NCBI GenBank assembly: GCA_025350505.1
Contig: JANXXS010000410.1
Span: 1 to 64,000 of the forward strand
Source: Burkholderiales bacterium
GTDB taxonomy: Bacteria > Pseudomonadota > Gammaproteobacteria > Burkholderiales > Burkholderiaceae_C
Length of the DNA: 64,000 nucleotides
Direction: 5' to 3'
Under the pieces are notes generated by a model that was given only the letters and a program-made list of their open reading frames with translations, did not search any database and was not told the DNA's origin. Positions 58,983-64,000 of this stretch are shown here, one piece after another; within the stretch, counting starts at the first letter, position 1; every line of letters begins with the position of its first letter. The translations under genes were made by a program, and so were the position numbers.

Positions 58983-60266
58983 ATGACCGATGCCATCGCC
59001 TCGAGCGACACCCGCGTCGACACGCTGGCCAACGGCGTGCGCGTCGTCGCCATCGCCCTGCCGCACCTCGAAAGTGCGAGCGTCAGCGTGTTCGTGCGCG
59101 CCGGCAGCGGTCACGAAGCGCGGCGCCAGAGCGGCATCAGCCACTTCGTCGAGCACATGGCGTTCAAGGGCACGGCGACGCGCAGCTGCCAGCGGATCAA
59201 CCTCGACGCCGAGCAGCTCGGCGCCGACGTCAACGCGCACACCGACAAGGACCACACCGCCTTTCACATGCGCGGCATGGCGCGCGACGCCGGCGCCTTC
59301 GTGCGCATGCTGGGCGACATCGTGCTGAACGGCACCTTCCCCGAGGCCGAGCTCGAGCGCGAGCGCCAGGTGATGGTGCAGGAATACGCCGAGGACGAGG
59401 AAGACCCGCTCTCGACCGCCTTCAAGCTGTTCGACAAGCTCTGCTTCGGCAGCCATCCGCTGGCCCTGCCGGTGATCGGCCTGCGCGGCAACATCGGCCG
59501 CATCACGCGCGACGACCTGCTCGCCTGGACCCGCGACCGCTACGTCGGCGCGAACATCGTCGTCGGCGTGGCCGGCAGGATCGAAGCCGACGGCATCGCC
59601 GCGGCGGTGCACGACGCGTTCGGTGCGCTGCGCGCGGGCGATGCCGCCGTCGTGCCGGCACCGGCGCACCTCGGCGGGACCGGCTCGCGCGCCGTCGCCG
59701 GGCTGGGCCAGACGCACATCGTCTACGGCCTGCCCATTCCTTCGCTCGGCGACGAGGCGCACCACGCCTACGTCGTCGCCGCGGCGCTGTTCGGCGAAGG
59801 CATGAGCTCGCCGCTGCTCGACGAGATCCGCGAGCGGCGCGGCCTGGCGTATCACGTCTCCTGCTCGGCCGACGTCACCGAGCTGGCCGGCCAGTTCGTC
59901 ATCGAGGCCTCGACCGCGCCCGAGCATGCCGAGGAGTTTCTGGTCGAGATGAAGCGCCTGCTCGAAGCGCAGGCCGGCCACGTCGATGCCGTGGCGCTCG
60001 AGCGCGCGCGCAACCTGATCGCGGTGCGGCGACTGCGCGCCTGGGAGAACGCGTCGCGGCGGGTCGAGGACGCGGCGCTCGACCTGCTTGCGCTCGGCCG
60101 GGTCCGCTCGCGCGCCGAGATCGCGGCGCGCATCGAGTCGGTCGGCGCCGCCGACGTGCGCGAGGCCTTCGCGCGCATGCTCGCAGCGCGGCCGGCGGTG
60201 GCGATCGCCGGACGCCTGAAGAAAGGCGTTCCGGAGCGCGCGCGGGAGCTGTTCGCGGCCGGCTGA
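58983..60266 (+). CDS. M16 family metallopeptidase (pitrilysin-like)
   Basis: HXXEH motif GISHFVEHMAFKGTATR, EYAEDEEDP, RGLAYHVSCS. Confidence 0.92.
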   Translation: MTDAIASSDTRVDTLANGVRVVAIALPHLESASVSVFVRAGSGHEARRQSGISHFVEHMAFKGTATRSCQRINLDAEQLGADVNAHTDKDHTAFHMRGMARDAGAFVRMLGDIVLNGTFPEAELERERQVMVQEYAEDEEDPLSTAFKLFDKLCFGSHPLALPVIGLRGNIGRITRDDLLAWTRDRYVGANIVVGVAGRIEADGIAAAVHDAFGALRAGDAAVVPAPAHLGGTGSRAVAGLGQTHIVYGLPIPSLGDEAHHAYVVAAALFGEGMSSPLLDEIRERRGLAYHVSCSADVTELAGQFVIEASTAPEHAEEFLVEMKRLLEAQAGHVDAVALERARNLIAVRRLRAWENASRRVEDAALDLLALGRVRSRAEIAARIESVGAADVREAFARMLAARPAVAIAGRLKKGVPERARELFAAG

Positions 60267-60423
60267 CGCGAACCGCCGGGGCGCGGCTCGTGCTCCCTGT
60301 CCGGCGCACCGGCGACGGCAGCGTGCGCAGGCAGGCGGCAGGGATCATCCGAAGGTCGAGCCGTCCGTCACAGGGTACAAATGCCCTTGCGAATCGGCAA
60401 CAACGACAACACCGGAGGAGCCC

Positions 60424-61587
60424 ATGAAATCTCTCGCCACCACCCTGTGTTCGGCCCTGGGCTGGATCGCCCTCGGCGCGGGCACTGCCCACGCCGCCGA
60501 CATCATCGTCTCGGCCCAGGACGGCAAGTTCGTTCGCGTCGACGGCGTCGCCACCTTCCCCGAGCCGGCGCCGCGCGACAGCCTGGTCGTGCTCGACGCG
60601 ACGCGGTTTCCGCCGGTGGTGAAGGCGACCGTCGACGTCGGCCTGGAGCACACGGTGCAAGGGCCGCCGCAAGCGGTCGCCGTCACGCCCGACGGCAAGC
60701 TCGCCATCGTCGCCGCGCCGACCCGCTACGACTACGCCGCCAGGAAGGAGCTGTTCGACAACTTCCTGCAGATCGTCGACCTCGAGGCGTCGCCGCCGGC
60801 GCTGATCGCCAAGGTCGACGTCGGCGGCCATCCGAACGGCCTGTCGATCAATCGCGAGGGCACGCTGCTGCTCGCCGCCGCGCACGACGGCACGGTCAAG
60901 GTGCTGACGATCGAGGGCAAGAACGTCAAGCTCGTCGGCCAGGTCAAGGTCGGCGAGAAGCGCATGTCGGGCGTCTCGTTCACGCACGACGGCAAGTCGG
61001 CCATCGTCGCGCTGCGCGACGAGAACGGCGCCGCCGTGCTGAGCGTCGAGGGCTCGACCGTGACGCTGACCAGGGAACGCATCTCGACCGGCGTCAATCC
61101 TTACGCGATCGACATCTCGAGCGACGGCCGCTGGGCCGTCATCGGCAACACCGGCACCGGCAGAACGGTCGACGACGCCGACGTCGTCACCCTCGTCGAC
61201 GTGAGCAAGCGGCCGTTCCGCGCCGTGCAGCAGATCTCGGTCTCGGCCACGCCCGAAGGCGTCGCCATCTCGCCCGACGGACGCTGGATCGCCGTCTCGT
61301 CGATGGCCGGCTCCAATCTGCTCCTCACCGACCCAGGCCGGCACAAGCTCGGCACGGTGTCTTTGTTCGCGATCCAGGACGGAGGCGCCGTCAAGGTCAG
61401 CGAGCTGCCGGGCGGCGAGGCCGCGCAAGGCCTCGTCTTCACGCAGGACAGCAAGACCATCATCGTCCAGTTCGACGTCGAAAGGGCGCTCGCCCTGTAC
61501 GCGGTCCGCGACGGCAAGCTCGTCGATACCGGCGAGCGCATCAAGCTCGCGGCCGGGCCGGTCTCGATCCGCTCGATGCCGCGATGA
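60424..61587 (+). CDS. YVTN/lactonase-type beta-propeller secreted protein
   Basis: Signal peptide ...GAGTAHAAD; repeated AVTPDGKLAIV, SINREGTLLLAA, SFTHDGKSAIV, AISPDGRWIAV blades. Confidence 0.85.
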   Translation: MKSLATTLCSALGWIALGAGTAHAADIIVSAQDGKFVRVDGVATFPEPAPRDSLVVLDATRFPPVVKATVDVGLEHTVQGPPQAVAVTPDGKLAIVAAPTRYDYAARKELFDNFLQIVDLEASPPALIAKVDVGGHPNGLSINREGTLLLAAAHDGTVKVLTIEGKNVKLVGQVKVGEKRMSGVSFTHDGKSAIVALRDENGAAVLSVEGSTVTLTRERISTGVNPYAIDISSDGRWAVIGNTGTGRTVDDADVVTLVDVSKRPFRAVQQISVSATPEGVAISPDGRWIAVSSMAGSNLLLTDPGRHKLGTVSLFAIQDGGAVKVSELPGGEAAQGLVFTQDSKTIIVQFDVERALALYAVRDGKLVDTGERIKLAAGPVSIRSMPR

Positions 61588-62747
61588 GCCCTGCCGCGCA
61601 GCCGTTTCATCTGCGGGTCGCCGACGCCGCGATCGACGACTTGCGCGAGCGCCTGGCGCGCACCCGGTTCCCCGAGCAGGCGCCCGGCACGCCCTGGGCC
61701 TATGGCACCGACGTCGGCTACCTCTCCGACCTGGTCGAGCACTGGCGCGAGCGCTTCGACTGGCGTGCGCAGGAGGCGCGGCTCAACGAATTTCCCCAAT
61801 GGACGGTGCCGCTGCATGGCATCGACCTGCATTTCCTGCACGTCGAAGGCAAGGGGCCGAATCCTTATCCGCTGCTGCTGTCGCATGGCTGGCCCGGCTC
61901 GGTGTTCGAGTTCCTCGACATCATTCCGCGCCTCACCGATCCGGGCCGCTTCGGTGGCGACCCGGCCGATGCCTTCACCGTCGTCGCGCCATCGTTGCCG
62001 GGCTACGGCCTGTCGTTCAAGCCAGGCCAGCCGCGCTTCGGCCTCGAGGCGATCGCCGACTGCTTCGCCGAGCTGATGACCGGCGTGCTCGGCTACCCGC
62101 GCTTCGCCGCGCAGGGCGGCGACTGGGGCGCCTTCATCACCTCGCGGCTCGGCGCGGTCCACGCCGAGAAATTGATCGGCATCCACCTCAATCTGCTTGC
62201 GGTGGCCCGCGACCCGAAGGCCGTGGCCAGCCCCACGCCCGAGGAGAAGGTCTTCCTCGGCGAGCTCGCGGCCTGGCTCAGGGAAGAGACGGGCTACCAG
62301 TGGATCCAGGGCACGCGGCCGCAGACGCTCGCTTTCGGCCTGAGCGATTCGCCGGCCGGCCTGGCCGCATGGATCGTCGAGAAATTCCGCAGCTGGTCCG
62401 ATTGCCATGGCGACCTCGAGAGCGTGTTCTCACGCGACCACCTGCTCGCCAACATCAGCCTGTACTGGTTCACCGGCGCGATCGGCTCGTCGTTCTGGCC
62501 GTATTACGCGCGCATGCACGGGCCGTGGCCGATCGCCGAGGGCGGCGTCGGCGTGCCGATCGGCTACGCCGCCTTTCCGCGCGAGATCGTTCGCCCGCCG
62601 CGGTCGTTGGCGGCCAAGTGGTACACCGACATCCGCCGCTGGACCGAGATGCCCGCCGGCGGCCACTTCGCGGCGATGGAGCAGCCCGAAGCACTGGCGC
62701 GCGAGATCGTGGAGTTCTTCCGACCCCTGCGACCGCGCGGCCGTTGA
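61584..62747 (+). CDS. epoxide hydrolase family alpha/beta hydrolase
   Basis: N-terminal EHN domain FHLRVADAAIDDLRERLARTRFPEQ; LLSHGWPGSVFEF, AQGGDWGAFITSRLG; 4-bp overlap with upstream gene. Confidence 0.92.
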   Translation: MSPAAQPFHLRVADAAIDDLRERLARTRFPEQAPGTPWAYGTDVGYLSDLVEHWRERFDWRAQEARLNEFPQWTVPLHGIDLHFLHVEGKGPNPYPLLLSHGWPGSVFEFLDIIPRLTDPGRFGGDPADAFTVVAPSLPGYGLSFKPGQPRFGLEAIADCFAELMTGVLGYPRFAAQGGDWGAFITSRLGAVHAEKLIGIHLNLLAVARDPKAVASPTPEEKVFLGELAAWLREETGYQWIQGTRPQTLAFGLSDSPAGLAAWIVEKFRSWSDCHGDLESVFSRDHLLANISLYWFTGAIGSSFWPYYARMHGPWPIAEGGVGVPIGYAAFPREIVRPPRSLAAKWYTDIRRWTEMPAGGHFAAMEQPEALAREIVEFFRPLRPRGR

Positions 62748-62880
62748 TCCGCTTTCCGCGCTGCAGCGCCGGGCGTGCCCCGGCCGCGGGCAGGACGCTC
62801 GCGGCCCGGCCTGCAGCCCGCAGATCCGACCGCCGCGGCTGCGCGCACGACCGGCTTCCTTGCGCCTGAGCGCGCGCTGG

Positions 62881-63789
62881 CTAGCGCCTCATCAGTTGAA
62901 TGACGAAGGCGCCGTTCAAGAGCTTGTGAAAGTAGAGAAGATGCCCGTCGGCCGAGAGCGACGGTGCCTCGACGAAGCCGCTGGCGGCGACGACGAGCGC
63001 GGCCGGACCGAAGGGCGAACTCGTGTCGGCGCGCACGGCGCGATAGAGGGCCGGATTCGCGCCTGAGCCCATCGAATCGATGCGGGTGAAGAACAGCTCG
63101 AGGCCGTCGACTGAAATGCTCGGCGCGTAGTTGAGCCCGCTGCTGTTGACGGCCGCGAGCAGCGTCGCGCGGTTGGCCAGGCGAGCGAATGACGCGCCCT
63201 GCCGGCTTGCCACGGCGATGCTGGCCGACTGCAACGCGCCGGTCGGCGAATACTGCCCGTCGTCGAACCACAGCGTCTGCCCGTCGGCGCTGATCTCGGC
63301 GTCGAAGTTGACCGAGCCGGCTTGTTGCAGCGACACGCCGGGCACGAGGGCGACGTTGCCGACGCCGCCCGCCGACCAGCTGCCCCGGTAGATCGTCGAG
63401 AGCGTCGACGTGTAGCTTCGCGTCGAGACGAAGTAGAAGTTGCCGAGCTGGTCGAGGCTCGCCACGGCGTCGAGCGCTGCGCCGTTCGCGCCGGCGAGGG
63501 CGCCGCGAAAGCTGAAGGTCTGGTCGTCGACGCGCGCTGCGTAGTAGAGGTTGGTGTCGACCGACGGGTCGTTGCGGTTGTTGAAGAAGAGAAGCTGCCC
63601 GTCCTTCGAGATGAAGGGCTCCATCGCGTCGCCGCTGTAGCCGGTGATCGTGACCGGCACGGGGTTGGCGAAGGCCATGTAGGGCGCAGTCGGCGCGCCA
63701 TTCGTCGCACCCGACGAGCCGCCGCAAGCGACGAGCGCTGCGCAAATCGCGGCGGCGAGGGCGAGCGCGGTACGTGATCGACGCCTCAT
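62881..63789 (-). CDS. PD40/TolB-like beta-propeller lipoprotein
   Basis: Lipobox LVACG; DAMEPFISKDGQLLFFNNRNDPSVDTNLYYA, NFDAEISADGQTLWFDDGQ, APSLSADGHLLYFHK. Confidence 0.8.
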   Translation of the reverse strand: MRRRSRTALALAAAICAALVACGGSSGATNGAPTAPYMAFANPVPVTITGYSGDAMEPFISKDGQLLFFNNRNDPSVDTNLYYAARVDDQTFSFRGALAGANGAALDAVASLDQLGNFYFVSTRSYTSTLSTIYRGSWSAGGVGNVALVPGVSLQQAGSVNFDAEISADGQTLWFDDGQYSPTGALQSASIAVASRQGASFARLANRATLLAAVNSSGLNYAPSISVDGLELFFTRIDSMGSGANPALYRAVRADTSSPFGPAALVVAASGFVEAPSLSADGHLLYFHKLLNGAFVIQLMRR

Positions 63790-63793
63790 CGCT

Positions 63794-64000
63794 TCACTTC
63801 GTGCCGCCGGCCTTCGGCTCGCCCGCACGCGGCGCCGCGTTGCGCAGGTCGTACAGGGTTCTCTGCTGCTCCGGGCTCAGGATGTTCTTCAGCCGCAGCG
63901 CCAGCGTCAGCTGGGTGCGCTTGAACTCGCGCTCGGCGGCGAGTACCTTGTCGAGCTGGGCCAGCACCTGCGGCTCGTCGACCTTGTCCTTGCCGAGCAG
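63794..64000 (-). CDS. periplasmic heavy-metal sensor / Spy-CpxP-like protein, C-terminal part (truncated by window edge)
   Basis: Translated minus strand LLGKDKVDEPQVLAQLDKVLAAEREFKRTQLTLALRLKNILSPEQQRTLYDLRNAAPRAGEPKAGGTK*; ILSPEQ.. motif. Confidence 0.65.
   Translation of the reverse strand: MLGKDKVDEPQVLAQLDKVLAAEREFKRTQLTLALRLKNILSPEQQRTLYDLRNAAPRAGEPKAGGTK

Noticed and set aside
56504-59053. 849-aa minus-strand ORF
   Set aside because: Antisense to the DUF4382 gene and out of frame with the transglutaminase; crosses a clear terminator.

Overview
This is a 64 kb window of high-GC bacterial chromosome, most likely a betaproteobacterium of the Burkholderiales (inferred from gene families and codon bias). 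It is densely coding with about 57 supportable protein genes. I found no tRNA, rRNA, CRISPR array, transposase or phage gene. Main modules: (i) glycosyltransferase / DUF2334 / PAP2 cluster at the left edge; (ii) beta-ketoadipate end genes pcaI-pcaJ-pcaF; (iii) a phosphonate locus: FCD-type GntR regulator, PhnD-PhnC-PhnE-PhnE uptake system, phosphonoacetate hydrolase PhnA, Fe-alcohol dehydrogenase, phosphonoacetaldehyde dehydrogenase PhnY and a 2-hydroxyacid dehydrogenase; (iv) leucine catabolism genes (mccA/mccB, and ivd separately); (v) OPT transporter, repeat/NHL lipoprotein, ECF sigma factor and Ser/Thr kinase; (vi) NHEJ genes ku and ligD with an HTH-TPR gene; (vii) an orphan, divergent CydA-like oxidase subunit; (viii) assorted enzymes and lipoproteins. 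The most unusual signals are two head-to-head modular palindromes between mccB and mccA, whose single-stranded-like segments are conserved while the paired arms differ completely but stay complementary (covariation-like); the phosphonate locus with no AEP transaminase but two extra dehydrogenases; two genes interrupted by a single in-frame TGA; and an orphan CydA lacking a conserved Glu. All calls come from reading sequence and supplied translations; no database search was run.
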